A program made the position numbers and the translations under genes. A stretch of DNA of 64,000 nucleotides from Dipteris shenzhenensis (lineage: Eukaryota > Polypodiophyta > Polypodiopsida > Gleicheniales): the NCBI GenBank assembly GCA_047967505.1, contig CM106540.1. One strand, written 5' to 3'. A model generated the notes under the pieces. The model saw nothing but the letters and a program-made list of their open reading frames with translations, searched no databases and had not been told where the DNA came from. Below, one piece after another: positions 1-9,595 of the stretch; the stretch's first letter is position 1, and the number at the start of each line of letters is the position of its first letter.

Positions 1-2
1 TG

Positions 3-1487
3 GATGCAGATGCCACACCAACAAAGGATCTAAGAGCTAAAATGCCAAAGGTTGTTGAGACAGAATATATGGACATTAAGAAAAAGGCCTTGCAGTCCAG
101 TACCCAAGGTAGAGCAATTGGTGGTTTAGATGATGGTTCTTCATTCAGCTTCTCTTATGATATCCTGCTATTAGAGAATGATACAAAATTTGCACACATC
201 AATGGCATTGATACGGAGCATTTCATAACAATGAGCGGTCATGCTTGGGAGAAGCCATGCGTATTTTTCATAAATGAATTGCAAGACCTTGCAGTGTCAC
301 AGATAGTTGAACTTGTGCGGTTTATTGTTGAAGGTCCTATGGCAGATAAGAAAAGATCAACGTTGGTCCTGTTCGTGACAGAATCACAAAGGGATGCCCT
401 ATATGCGAGTTTGACATCTTCATTTGGGTATTTACTTTCAAAAGTATACCATGGTATAGTCCTGCGTAATCATATGACTGTCTTGGAAGGCACTGCCATT
501 CAAGTCTTGCAGCCTTTCTTGATGTGCTTCTTATCGAGGGGTGGTGGTAATCTAATCCAAACTCCTTTAAGGACTCTCGAGCTTCATTACTTTGAGGACC
601 ATAAGGTTAAGCTTGATGCAGCAATGGTGGATTACAGAAAGCCGATGGATCTTGATGTGATACTAGAGATGACAAAGAATTTATTGAATGATGGGTGGGA
701 AGTAGCATTGTATCGAATGGGTTTTGCTGCTGAGAAATTGCTACGCCAAGGTAAAAATGTAAATGTCATTGATACCCCCCATCAAATTGAGTTCTTTGAC
801 ACATATTACAGTTGCACTACTTTCTTTGAGGAGGAAAATGTCAAAGAAGAGGGTAGTGAGTCTGAGGGTGATGATTCTAGCTCAGGTGATGATGAGGATG
901 AAAGCTCTGCATCCGATGACTTACGGCAAGAAGAAATCCGCACAAAGAATAAGGGTGATCAATTGTCAACTAGAGTCAAGGAGGTTCCACTCATCATACG
1001 GGAAGGTTCACGGCAGTAAGAAGTTACAGTAGTACAGCACGTCACAAGTAAAGGTAAGGCTAAAGAGGTGGAAGCACTTCCCTTAAAATTAAAAGTGAGG
1101 AAGGCACCCTTGATCTTGGATGAAGGACAGGCAAGTGGATCGATCTTGGGTGAAGGACAGGCAAGTGGATCAAGCAAGGAAGCCTTACTCAAAGAAGGTA
1201 TAGACGAGGCAAAGCATGACCAGGAGGAGTTACCAAGAGGCATAGATGGTTCTTCAACCATGACCTTACAGACTCCAGAGCAGCCTACTAGTCAGGAACC
1301 TAGTAGCCAGGTCCCTACTTACCAAGAACTTGGTCATGAGACTCTAGAGCAGCCTACTAGTCAAGTGCTTGGAACTGAAGAGCAAACTAGTAAGGACCTT
1401 GCTACTGAGACTCCAGTCTTAGAGCAGCCTATTAGTCAGGACCCTGGTAGTCAAGGGCCTGGCATTGAGGACATTGGTACTGAGTAA
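3..1487 (+). pseudogene. Unrecognised protein, 3' part, with one internal stop
   Basis: The frame is open from the first bases of the window, so the gene starts upstream. The in-frame ATG at 42 is only one possible start. It reads about 338 codons to a TAA at 1017-1019 and then continues in the same frame for a further 155 codons to TAA at 1485-1487. The first part is globular, with hydrophobic stretches such as FINELQDLAVSQIVELVRFIV, and ends in a very acidic Ser/Asp/Glu tail (about codons 280-310 from the ATG). The part after the stop holds a short duplicated block (GQASGS twice, 1125-1170) and degenerate repeats around EQPTSQ (1276-1440). I do not recognise the family. Retained coding character past the stop suggests a recent nonsense mutation or a sequencing error. 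A retroelement or captured-gene origin cannot be excluded. Confidence 0.5.
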
Positions 1488-1546
1488 CATGTTGGCTAAC
1501 GGCTTTGTAATCACAAGTTTTGAACTTCTATGTAAAGCTAATATCT

Positions 1547-1552
1547 AATAAA
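1547..1552 (+). promoter_or_regulatory. Possible polyadenylation signal AATAAA
   Basis: A canonical AATAAA lies 60 bases after the second stop of the preceding frame, in a T-rich stretch. This is where a plant near-upstream element would be expected. It supports the idea that the frame at 3-1487 was once one transcript. Confidence 0.35.
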
Positions 1553-1629
1553 AAGTTTACTACTTTTTTGATTTCTTTACTCTCATTATTATGTATAAAG
1601 ATTGTTTATGAGGGCCATTTTATACTTAA

Positions 1630-2045
1630 CGGTGTTTTTTAATACCAAGTGTGGTGTATGTGTACACTACTTACACATAAAAGGATTTATCTACACTACC
1701 TTTCTAAGGGCTTTATGTACACCACCTTTCTAAAAGAAATGGTCATAAAGGTGTGTGCACACCACTTATACATAAAGGTGTTTATTTACACCACCTTTCC
1801 AAGAGAATTGGTCATCTATTGATGTTCTTAGGTGATTATGAAGATGTTTATGTAGACCACTTTGTAAGAGAATTGGTCATCTATTATTGGTCATGTATTG
1901 ATGTTCTTAGGTGATAGTTGCTCAATTCACAAGAAGTTATGAAGATGTTTATGTAGACCACTTTGCAAGAGAATTTTGTGAAGTTATGAAGATGTTTATG
2001 TAGACCCCCTTTGTAAGAGATTTGGTTATGCATTGATGTTCTTAG
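1630..2045. repeat. Degenerate tandem repeat, TATGAAGATGTTTATGTAGACC type
   Basis: The stretch is built of imperfect reiterations. One block (TATGAAGATGTTTATGTAGACC) appears near 1837, 1937 and 1985. A second block around AGAGAATTGGTCATCTATTG and GATGTTCTTAGG alternates with it. An earlier part repeats the theme 'ACACCACCTTT...TAAAGGTGT' (1665-1800), which is partly self-complementary. No coding signal is seen. Confidence 0.6.
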
Positions 2046-2050
2046 TACTT

Positions 2051-2132
2051 AATCATTAAATCTTTTGTTTTGAGTTGGCAAATCTAGTTCAAAATCATTA
2101 AATCTTTTGTTTTGAGTTGGCAAATCTAGTTA
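2051..2132. repeat. Tandem duplication, 42-bp unit, two copies
   Basis: AATCATTAAATCTTTTGTTT begins at 2051 and again at 2093. The two copies are nearly identical up to the last few bases. Confidence 0.85.
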
Positions 2133-2151
2133 AAAAACAACATTACTAGTA

Positions 2152-2225
2152 TATTCAAAATTTTTGGACTGTTTTTTAGTCCATTTCTCAAATTGGACTT
2201 TACACAAGTCCAAAAATTTTGAATA
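2152..2225. repeat. Perfect 19-bp inverted repeat (foldback)
   Basis: Arms 2152-2170 (TATTCAAAATTTTTGGACT) and 2207-2225 are exact reverse complements separated by 36 bases. The loop itself contains AGTCC/GGACT echoes. It could be a solitary foldback, a MITE end pair or an RNA hairpin. No target duplication is evident. Confidence 0.8.
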
Positions 2226-2764
2226 GTGTGTTATAAGCCAAATTTGATAGAACCAACCACATACCTCCTTGTATCTTCTGTGCATATGTGACAATGGCCA
2301 AATGCATTGAATCTTGGTCTTCATCTTTCCTACAGCCTCTTCATTGTGCATTGCCATTTTATGACCCTTCCTTGCACCCTTCAAAGAATTTAATTAGATC
2401 ATGGGGACTCTTGCAGGGCTTTGATAGAGTGGCCTACTGGGAGCCCTTGTTAAAATCCATTTCTTGGCCCTTCAACACGCTCAAGAGTTTTAATATGAGC
2501 TACATAATGCCTCGAAGGTGCTACAAAGATCCTATTGCAGTTTGTTTTACGATTGGATTGCTTTGGAATTATTTAGTGGATAGGGATGGGCACCCTTTAC
2601 TCCTCATGATGAGATAAGAAGAGATGACAATTGAATGCCCATGGGGTGACTATTACTATGAAACATGGAGCAGCTATGCCATAAGTGGCCCTTTTTATTG
2701 CTGGTCATCCACACCAATAAAGATCATAGTAGATCCTTGTGAAGAATCTTGGACTCTAGTTGAC
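2226..2764. other. Intergenic stretch, no supported gene
   Basis: A 109-codon frame (2288-2617) is open on the plus strand, but it has no recognisable domain and ordinary composition. I do not call it a gene. Confidence 0.4.
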
Positions 2765-3160
2765 ATTGGTAGTAGTTAGTAGAGTCTAGCCAGTAGTAGT
2801 TAGTAGAGTCTAGTTAGTAGTAGTTAGTAGAATCTAGCCAGTAGTAGTTACTATACTCTAGTTCGCATTAGTGGTAATTATTGTTCATTTTTTGCAAGTC
2901 AGAAGTAGCTTTTTTAAATAGTTAGAAGTAGTTAGTAGCATCTATCTAGTCAATAGTAGTAGTTAGTTAGTAGTAGCAATAGTTAGTAGTATATGGTTAG
3001 CTAGTAGTAGTAGTTAGCGTCTAGGTAGTTAGTATTAGTAGTTAGTTAATTCTAAGTCATTAGTCTTAGTTTTCTACTTAGTACCTACTTAGTAAGTTAC
3101 TAGTTACTAGTTTATTAGCTAGTCTTGAGTGGTTTGTATTAGTTTACTATTTACTACTTA
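2765..3160. repeat. TAGTAGTTAG-type simple repeat
   Basis: About 400 bases are made of TAG, TAGT and TTAG permutations, for example TAGTAGTTAGTAGAGTCTAG recurring from 2775 to 2850. The array is cryptic satellite-like and too irregular for a single unit length. Confidence 0.75.
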
Positions 3161-3221
3161 GCTCCATTGTGCATTGCTGCAGTTCAATATCATGGCCTTC
3201 TAGATAGCCAAAAATGTAAAG

Positions 3222-3271
3222 AAAGTGTCTCCTAGGAGGCTGCAATATCATGGCCTTCTCGAAGACACTTT
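3222..3271. repeat. Foldback hairpin 1
   Basis: AAAGTGTCT (3222-3230) pairs with AGACACTTT (3263-3271). Pairing continues imperfectly inward through CCTAGGAGGC / GGCCTTCTCG. The loop contains CAATATCATGGCCTTCT, a near copy of which also sits just upstream (3186-3202). Confidence 0.6.
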
Positions 3272-3341
3272 ATATCCTCATAGATTTGAAGCTAGCTTTA
3301 GGTTCAAGATGCTGTAATACATGCCCTGTGAAAGGGCAAAA

Positions 3342-3409
3342 AAATGAGCAAAGGGGGCAAACTAGAGGCTGCGACATCGCAGCCTCTAGGATGCCCCCTT
3401 TGCTCATTT
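3342..3409. repeat. Foldback hairpin 2, 33-bp arms
   Basis: Arms 3342-3374 and 3377-3409 are reverse complements at 31 of 33 positions around a 2-base centre (GCGA-CA-TCGC). The arms carry AAATGAGCAAAGGGGGCA and CTAGAGGCTGCGA. This is a near-perfect cruciform or long RNA hairpin, followed by a C9 run. Confidence 0.85.
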
Positions 3410-3605
3410 CCCCCCCCCTTCAAAGTGCATTTATATGGGGCTAAATACACATTGATATGGACCTTCATTTGCTTTGGACCTATGAACGAAATGTGAGTGT
3501 GCATGAAGGAAATCAACGTATAACCACTCGTAGCACCACAATAGGATTGGCATTCATGAAGGGTAATGGGATTTTCATCTCTCCAAGTAGCTTTTGAAGT
3601 GTGGC

Positions 3606-3676
3606 AAAAATGAGTGAAGAGGACTCCGAGGAGGCCATGATATCAAGGCCTCCTAGGATCCCCCTCTGCTCATTTT
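3606..3676. repeat. Foldback hairpin 3, related to hairpin 2
   Basis: An imperfect inverted repeat: AAAAATGAG...GAGGAGGCC on the left and GGCCTCCTAGGATCCCCCTC then TGCTCATTTT on the right, around ATGATATCAA. The right arm matches hairpin 2 in order and wording (CCTAGGAT, CCCCCT, TGCTCATTT), so the two are diverged members of one foldback family. Confidence 0.7.
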
Positions 3677-3721
3677 TTGGGTGGAACAGAGTGGATCAAA
3701 TGCACCAAACTTTGGCCAACA

Positions 3722-3809
3722 ATTTGGATGAGAAGTGCTCAGCAATCTTTCGAGTTGAGATAAGGATTTGGATGAGTAGTGCTTAGCAATCTCTTGAGTT
3801 GAGGCAAGA
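3722..3809. repeat. Tandem duplication, ~45-bp unit, two copies
   Basis: ATTTGGATGAGAAGTGCTCA... (3722) is repeated as ATTTGGATGAGTAGTGCTTA... (3767) with about 80-85% identity. Confidence 0.75.
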
Positions 3810-4299
3810 GAGAGAAATTGGTAAGCATAAGACAACTACAATCAATAATTTTATAGGCTATTCATAGAAATAGACTATAAATGTTTCCCTCATAGGTGTC
3901 ATTATTGGATCATATGGATCTCTCATGGATCTCTAAATTGATCTAGAAAATGGTATCTCTTTGAATGTTTGAGGTGATGGTTGCCTATGAATACCTATGA
4001 AAATTTTGAATATGAGATTAATTTAACAATATGCCATGAGTAAAAGTTATTTAAATTAGCATGATTGTGTTCTGCACTAAAAGAGCTTCAAATATGTCTT
4101 TAACCTTGAAATTTGGGTAACACATGAAAAAGTTACATGATTTTGAAAGGATTTGGGTTCTTATATTTACTGTATTTTTTGTCTTAACCTCCCTCATTCA
4201 AAAGAGCCCTTGGGTCTATCGCCTCTTGTGGTACTTTTGTCTGTAGAGCTGCATGGCCAGCTCTCTTCATGCCTCTCATCTACGACTCGTAGCACCCTT
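3810..4299. other. Intergenic, nothing recognised
   Basis: AT-rich sequence without a supported reading frame or clear repeat. Confidence 0.4.
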
Positions 4300-4990
4300 T
4301 TACTGCTTGCCAGCATAGCACCTGTGTTGTAATAGATTGGTAAATCCTATTAGACAAACCTGATAGATAGTTCCCTTTGCTCCAGATCCAATTGTTTCAC
4401 CTTGGAAGATCTCATTCTCTATGATTTCTGACACAAAGAATTCATTTCTTATGTGACTAGCTCACTAATGTGGCTTTTGTGCGTCAACTCCAAGCATCCT
4501 TCCTTTCAAGACTACAATGTCTCCTTCTCATCTTGCTTGGATTGCACCTTTACCATCCCAATTATGAGGTTCTTCTTCTCATATAGTAGGACTTTACTTT
4601 TATGCACACTCCATAATGTATCCCATCATTTCATCTTCGATGCACTGACATAGTTGACAAATGCTGTCTTGTAGCATAGGTTTGCCAAAACCTTGTGTAG
4701 ACATCGCTAATTTGGGGTTCAACCCAAAGCAATGCCAGACTCCCAATTCGCAATGCTAGCAATCTCAAGGGTTTGGGTTTCTTCTAGCATCCTCTTCATG
4801 TCTTGTATAACCTTGGTCTTGAAATTACGCAACCTATTGGTGCTCTCTATTGTAGTATCCATCTCTCTCTTGTGCATGCTATTTATTTGCTGTAGCATTT
4901 GCTCTCAAAGGACCTGGTTAGCTTGCTTGCAATGTTTCAATGTTAACTCGCGCTTGCATGTTGTATGCAAGCTATTCATTTCTTGAGTAT
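4300..4990 (-). pseudogene. Protein-kinase-like relic
   Basis: On the minus strand the frame near 4443-4300 reads a glycine-rich loop, IGSGAKGTIYQ (4392-4360), matching kinase subdomain I (GxGxxGxV/I). Eighteen residues later, in the same frame, comes CYAGKQ, whose Lys (4308-4306) sits where the ATP-binding Lys of subdomain II (AxK) belongs. A stop follows at once. Upstream (4990-4450) the matching frame encodes a helical, charged stretch such as MLQQINSMHKREMDTTIEST, broken by at least five stops. This fits the N-lobe and N-terminal helical region of a decayed plant kinase. No catalytic loop is present, so the call rests on two short motifs with correct spacing. Confidence 0.4.
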
Positions 4991-4999
4991 GAGAACGAT

Positions 5000-6283
5000 T
5001 GGTGATTGACATCCAGGTAAGATGTTACTATCTTATGCATCTACTATCTTTCACTCAGGACTTCTTGCAAGACTTCTTCAAGATAATAATATATACAGCA
5101 TTCTCAAACATGACATCTAGGGAAGGGTCCATTCCCTCGGATTATAAATCTTGGGGAAAGAAAAGGCACTGCTTCCCCATCCGCACCATACGTGTTTATA
5201 ATAATTATGTCACATATTATTATAGAAATATATTTAATTGCTTAATCTTAGGACATACGTGAAATTTCGTTCTCTTTCCTTTCAACTTGCTACTCTCTAC
5301 TTTTGTTGAAGCTTCATAGCGAGGTATTTTGCTACTATTGTATGCTTTCACCTTTTCCTCCTACTTTCTTCTTATCAATAAAAATCACAATTTTGGAAGA
5401 AGGGACTACTCACTTGAATTAAAATTCTTACAAAGCAAATACAAGCTACGCTATTCTACTTTTGCCCTCAACTTATATTGCCTCGTTCTAAACCTATAAG
5501 ACAATTACTCTCGCCTCTTGTGATAGGCAGGTCTCATGGGCGTGTAGAGGATTATCGAGAGATGATGCCTAGGAGCCTAGCAGTAACTAGGACATTTGAC
5601 AAGAAGAAACATAGACTAAGGGCGATTAACAACAAGTTGGATCTTTTTAGACACGAGGCTAGAACATACTCCCAATGCATAAAGAGTGCAAATTGCGAGC
5701 TTTGGACTGGGAAAAGCGAGAAACTTGTGCAATCTAATCGCTAGAGTGAGACTTACTCCTCCTCATTTTTCCTCAAATGTCCTTGTGTATGCACATGTAG
5801 AGAAGCTATGGAGAGCTGGTAGCATGTATGCTTTTGCGTCTCACACCCATTTACATACGAGCCATTCTTGGTGCAAATGTCTTCCATGTGCAAGATGTCA
5901 TCATTCTCGTCTCCTTCCATCCCACCCTATTTATAGCTCATTATTGGCCTGCCATGTCTCATGGGGAAGCCTAATTGATGCCGGCCCAGCTTGGAGAAGT
6001 GAAACTAATTTCCAATCCTTTAATTTCCACGGGATCTCCACCTTTCTCTCGCTCGTCCTCTCCAAGTGTGAGCTTACTATATCACTCCCTATTTTTTCTC
6101 TCTCAACGATTCGTGGACTCCCAACTTACTATTGGCAGGCCATTTAAATGACAAAAGTCGTTCAACTTGTTAAAACCATCAATGCTCAATGACTTGTCTT
6201 GCCTATGAAAGAACATGGAGATGTGTTTCTGATGGTGCTTGCTTGCAAAAATGGCCTTGTGAAGGACCGATGATAGTGCTTTG
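5000..6283. other. Upstream region of the PPR gene
   Basis: No recognised coding sequence. Open frames at 5478-5744 and 5686-6147 have no domain signature. A TATTTATAG at about 5928 is a possible TATA-like element some 350 bases upstream of the PPR start codon, but nothing ties it to a transcription start. Confidence 0.3.
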
Positions 6284-8980
6284 ATGAACCTTGTCCTTTC
6301 CAGGCTACCGTGGGCTTCTCGTTTGCTTCGACAGAGCAGCGGGCTCCGAACTTGGCCATACAGAACGCTTCCCCTTCTAAACCAAGTGCGGCATGGAACT
6401 TCAAAAGAAGCACTGGATGGCTTCCACGCTGGGTTTTCAAATTATGCTTATCTCCTGCGGGAGTGTAGGGACGCAAAGGCACTCTTAGAAGGCAAGAGGA
6501 TCCATAACGGCATCATCATAGATGGCTTCGATCTTAACATGTCCCTTGGTAGCTTGCTTATTAAAATGTACAGCGACTGTGGAGCGCTCGAGGATGCTCT
6601 GGCATTTTTTAGCAGCATGCGTGAGCTCAATTTGCCTCTGTGGAACGCTATTATTAGAGCATATTCCTGCAGAGAGCACCCTGAGCAGGCCCTCCAATTA
6701 TTCGATCGAATGCAGGCGGAGGGAGTTATGCCAGACAAAGTCACTTTTGTTCACGTCATTGCGGCATGCGCATGCCAAGAAAACTTGAGGGAAGGAAAGC
6801 GGATGCATGCCCGCATCCGAGACACTGGGTTTGAGCTAGATGTTATTGTGGGGACTACTCTTGTCAACATGTATGGGAAATGTGGGACCTTGGAGGATGC
6901 AGAGCAAAAGTTGAAGGATATGCCTGAGCGAAATGTAGTGTCTTGGACAGCCGTAATTTCAATCTCTGCTCAGCTGGGTCAAGGCAAGAAAGCCCTCAAC
7001 TTTTTTGAGCAAATGCTGCAGGAAGGAATAAGGCCTAACATAGTTACCTTTGTCTGCATTCTTGAGATGTATGCTCGCAAGACTGCACTTGCTGGCGGGA
7101 ACAAAATGCATGCCTGCATTGCTGAGAGTGGAATTGAGTCAGACGTTAGAGTGGGGAATGCCCTTATCACTATGTATGGTAGGTGTGGCAGTCCGTGTGA
7201 TGCACGAAGGGTGTTTGACAAGGTGACCGTGCGGAACTTAGTTTCATGGAATGCCATGATTGCTGTGCACGTGCAGCATGGGCAAGTAAAGGAAGCACTT
7301 CAGCTCTTGGACCACATGCAGCAAGAAGGACTAGCGCCTAACAGGGCAACTTTTGTCTGCATTCTTAACGTGTGCGCTAGCCAAGCGGCCCTAACTAAAG
7401 GGAGGCACATTCATATTCGTACACTTGAAAGTGGATTCAGATCAGATGCTGTGGTTGGAACTGCAATTGTCAACATGTACGGAAGGTGCGGCAGCCTGCA
7501 GGATGCTGAAACCGTATTTGGTAATCTCGTGGATCGGGATGTGGTTCTGTGTACTTCGATGATTGCTGTCTATGGTCAGCATGCACAGGGCAAGAAGGCC
7601 ATTCAAATCTTTGAGCAGATGCTGCAGGAAGGCATTGAACCAAATAAGATCACATTTGTCTGCATCCTTGATGCGTATGCTAGCTTGACAGCACTAGCTG
7701 AAGGTAGGCATATGCATGCTTGCATTTTGGACAAAGGATTTGAGGCAGATGTTATTGTTGGAAATGCTCTCGTTAGCATGTATGGTAGGTGTGGTAGTCT
7801 GAGCGATGCCCGGAACTTGTTTGACAAAATGCCTGATCGCAATGTTGTGTCATGGACAGCCATGATTGCTATATATGCCCAACACGGGCATGCCAATGAT
7901 GCCCTTGTACTTTTTGATAAAATGCATTTGAATGGCATTCAACCAAATAATGTCACGTTTATAAGCATTCTTGACGTGTGTGCAAGCCATGAAACTTTGG
8001 AATTTGGTAAGCATATCCATGCATACGTTGTTGAGTGTGGACTTGAGTCAGATGATGTATTGGCAACTGCTCTCATCAGCATGTATGGCAAGTGCAGGAA
8101 GCTGGAGGATGCAAGGTTAATGTTTGACAGAATACCTAAGCAGAGTGTTGTTTTGTGGACTGCCATGATTGCAGTGCATGCCCAGCATGGACAGGGTGAG
8201 CAAGCCCTTAAACTCTTTGAACAAATGCAAAAGGAAGGTGTAAAGCCAGGTGAGGTCACCTTCATCTGTGCTCTTGATGCATGTGCCAGCTGTGCTGTAT
8301 TGGGCGATGGAGAATGGACACATTCAAACATAATCTACTGTGGTTTTGAGCAAGATATCATTGTAGCGACTGCACTTGTTAACATGTATGGCAAATGTGG
8401 CAATCTGGAGGCAGCACAGAGAACCTTCGACAGTATGTCTGGCCAAAATGTTGTCTCATGGACTGCTATGATAGCAGTGTATGCCCAGCATGGTCAGGGC
8501 ATGAATGCACTGCGAGCTTTTGAGCAAATGCAGCAGAAAGGCATAAATCCAAACAGGATTACATTTATCAGCATCCTTGATGCATGCAGCAATGATGGTT
8601 TGATCAATGAGGGTTGGAGGTGCTTTGCTTCCATGATTCAATGTCATGGTTCATGTCTTGATGTAGATCATTACATCTGTATGATTGATCTACTTGGAAG
8701 AGCAGGGCGTTTGGATGATACAGAGCACCTGATTGACTGCATGCCACGGCTGCCTACTGCTGTTTTGTTTACTACAATGTTGGGTGCCTGCAGACATCGG
8801 GGTGATGTGGAACGAGCAGAGCAAGCTATGACGTATGTGATGGAATTAGATCCAGAGAACACCTCAACCTATGTAATAATGTCAAACATTTATGCTTCAG
8901 CTGTCTGCATGGGTGACGATGCACTAGATGGATTTCGTGGAGATCTGAGCAGAGTCCAGGTTGCTGTTAATGAGGTTTAG
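6284..8980 (+). CDS. PLS-class pentatricopeptide repeat protein, organelle-targeted
   Basis: An intact intronless frame of 898 residues. A TTG three bases upstream is not a plausible plant start, so the ATG at 6284 is chosen. The first ~42 residues are rich in Arg, Ser and Leu and lack acidic residues, as in a mitochondrial or plastid transit peptide. Next come seven P-L-S triplets. The conserved W (WNA/WTA) or its substitute falls at residues 121, 222, 323, 424, 525, 626 and 727 of the frame counted from the TTG, exactly 101 residues apart. L motifs carry MYGKCG and S motifs carry DARxxFD. The C-terminus (about 829-870) has an E1-like segment, MLGACRHRGDVERAEQ...YVIMSNIYASA. It then diverges into an unrelated ~29-residue tail, so E2 and the DYW deaminase are missing. 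Known relatives bind organelle RNA one base per repeat and guide C-to-U editing or processing. Without DYW this protein would need a deaminase partner or act in binding only. Confidence 0.93.
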   Translation: MNLVLSRLPWASRLLRQSSGLRTWPYRTLPLLNQVRHGTSKEALDGFHAGFSNYAYLLRECRDAKALLEGKRIHNGIIIDGFDLNMSLGSLLIKMYSDCGALEDALAFFSSMRELNLPLWNAIIRAYSCREHPEQALQLFDRMQAEGVMPDKVTFVHVIAACACQENLREGKRMHARIRDTGFELDVIVGTTLVNMYGKCGTLEDAEQKLKDMPERNVVSWTAVISISAQLGQGKKALNFFEQMLQEGIRPNIVTFVCILEMYARKTALAGGNKMHACIAESGIESDVRVGNALITMYGRCGSPCDARRVFDKVTVRNLVSWNAMIAVHVQHGQVKEALQLLDHMQQEGLAPNRATFVCILNVCASQAALTKGRHIHIRTLESGFRSDAVVGTAIVNMYGRCGSLQDAETVFGNLVDRDVVLCTSMIAVYGQHAQGKKAIQIFEQMLQEGIEPNKITFVCILDAYASLTALAEGRHMHACILDKGFEADVIVGNALVSMYGRCGSLSDARNLFDKMPDRNVVSWTAMIAIYAQHGHANDALVLFDKMHLNGIQPNNVTFISILDVCASHETLEFGKHIHAYVVECGLESDDVLATALISMYGKCRKLEDARLMFDRIPKQSVVLWTAMIAVHAQHGQGEQALKLFEQMQKEGVKPGEVTFICALDACASCAVLGDGEWTHSNIIYCGFEQDIIVATALVNMYGKCGNLEAAQRTFDSMSGQNVVSWTAMIAVYAQHGQGMNALRAFEQMQQKGINPNRITFISILDACSNDGLINEGWRCFASMIQCHGSCLDVDHYICMIDLLGRAGRLDDTEHLIDCMPRLPTAVLFTTMLGACRHRGDVERAEQAMTYVMELDPENTSTYVIMSNIYASAVCMGDDALDGFRGDLSRVQVAVNEV

Positions 8981-9104
8981 CCCTCTCTCATGACTCCTGT
9001 CTTGGATCTTGAAAAGTTATAACAAAGTATGCAACCAGAGTCTCCTTTTCACACTATTGCAACATGTAACTGAATATAATCAAAGCTTGACAAAGACAGA
9101 GAGA

Positions 9105-9595
9105 GAGAAAGATGATGATGATGATGATATATTAGCGTGCTCGGGAGGCCAGTGAGACATGACCTATGGGACCTAGCAAGAACAGAACATAGTGTCCTCT
9201 GAGATCAGAGGGTTGAATTCTTATGCATTTGGTCATGATTTCGTGTCTATGCTCAAATAAGAGACATAAAAAGGTACTTAGAAGACTCAGATTTCTATGG
9301 CGGATCTCAAGAATCTGGGATAAATTGATACAGTGGGTAATCAATGCTGGAAAGTGCATTCTAATGTTGGCATAGCTGGGCATCTGAGTGTGAAGTGTTC
9401 TTTATCTTCAATGTCTTGACCTTTGCATAATGTGCATACTCGATCTTTTCTTTCCAGACCACTCCGTGCTGCAGTCTCAATGGCCAAATTATGGGAGCGA
9501 GTGCGAAGTGTGATAGCTTGCCTTGCCTTGGGTGGCATGGGAGTGACAATATGTGGTTGGGTGTGCCTTGATGTTGTTCTATATGTTTCCCAACA
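9105..9595 (-). pseudogene. LINE 3' fragment (copy B): C-terminal zinc-binding region
   Basis: The minus-strand frame reads LRTRSHNLAIETAARSG, then RVCTLC...IEDKEHFTLRCP. This is the CxxC...ExHF...C motif that closes ORF2 of many non-LTR retrotransposons. The reverse transcriptase is absent, so the copy is 5'-truncated, and its upstream edge abuts the 3' tail of the next LINE at about 9596. The 3' side ends near a (GAT)n and GA-rich tail (9098-9130). The 3' sequence (CTCGGGAGGCC...CCTATGGGAC) matches that of copy A at 9645-9675. Confidence 0.7.

Noticed and set aside
2288-2617. 109-aa plus frame
   Set aside because: No domain, no supporting context, ordinary length for chance in this composition.
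5478-6147. Frames of 88 and 153 aa upstream of the PPR gene
   Set aside because: They overlap in different phases, have no recognised motif and no sign of being exons of the PPR gene.
6448-8862. Several minus-strand frames opposite the PPR gene
   Set aside because: Shadows of the repeated PPR coding sequence with no independent signal.
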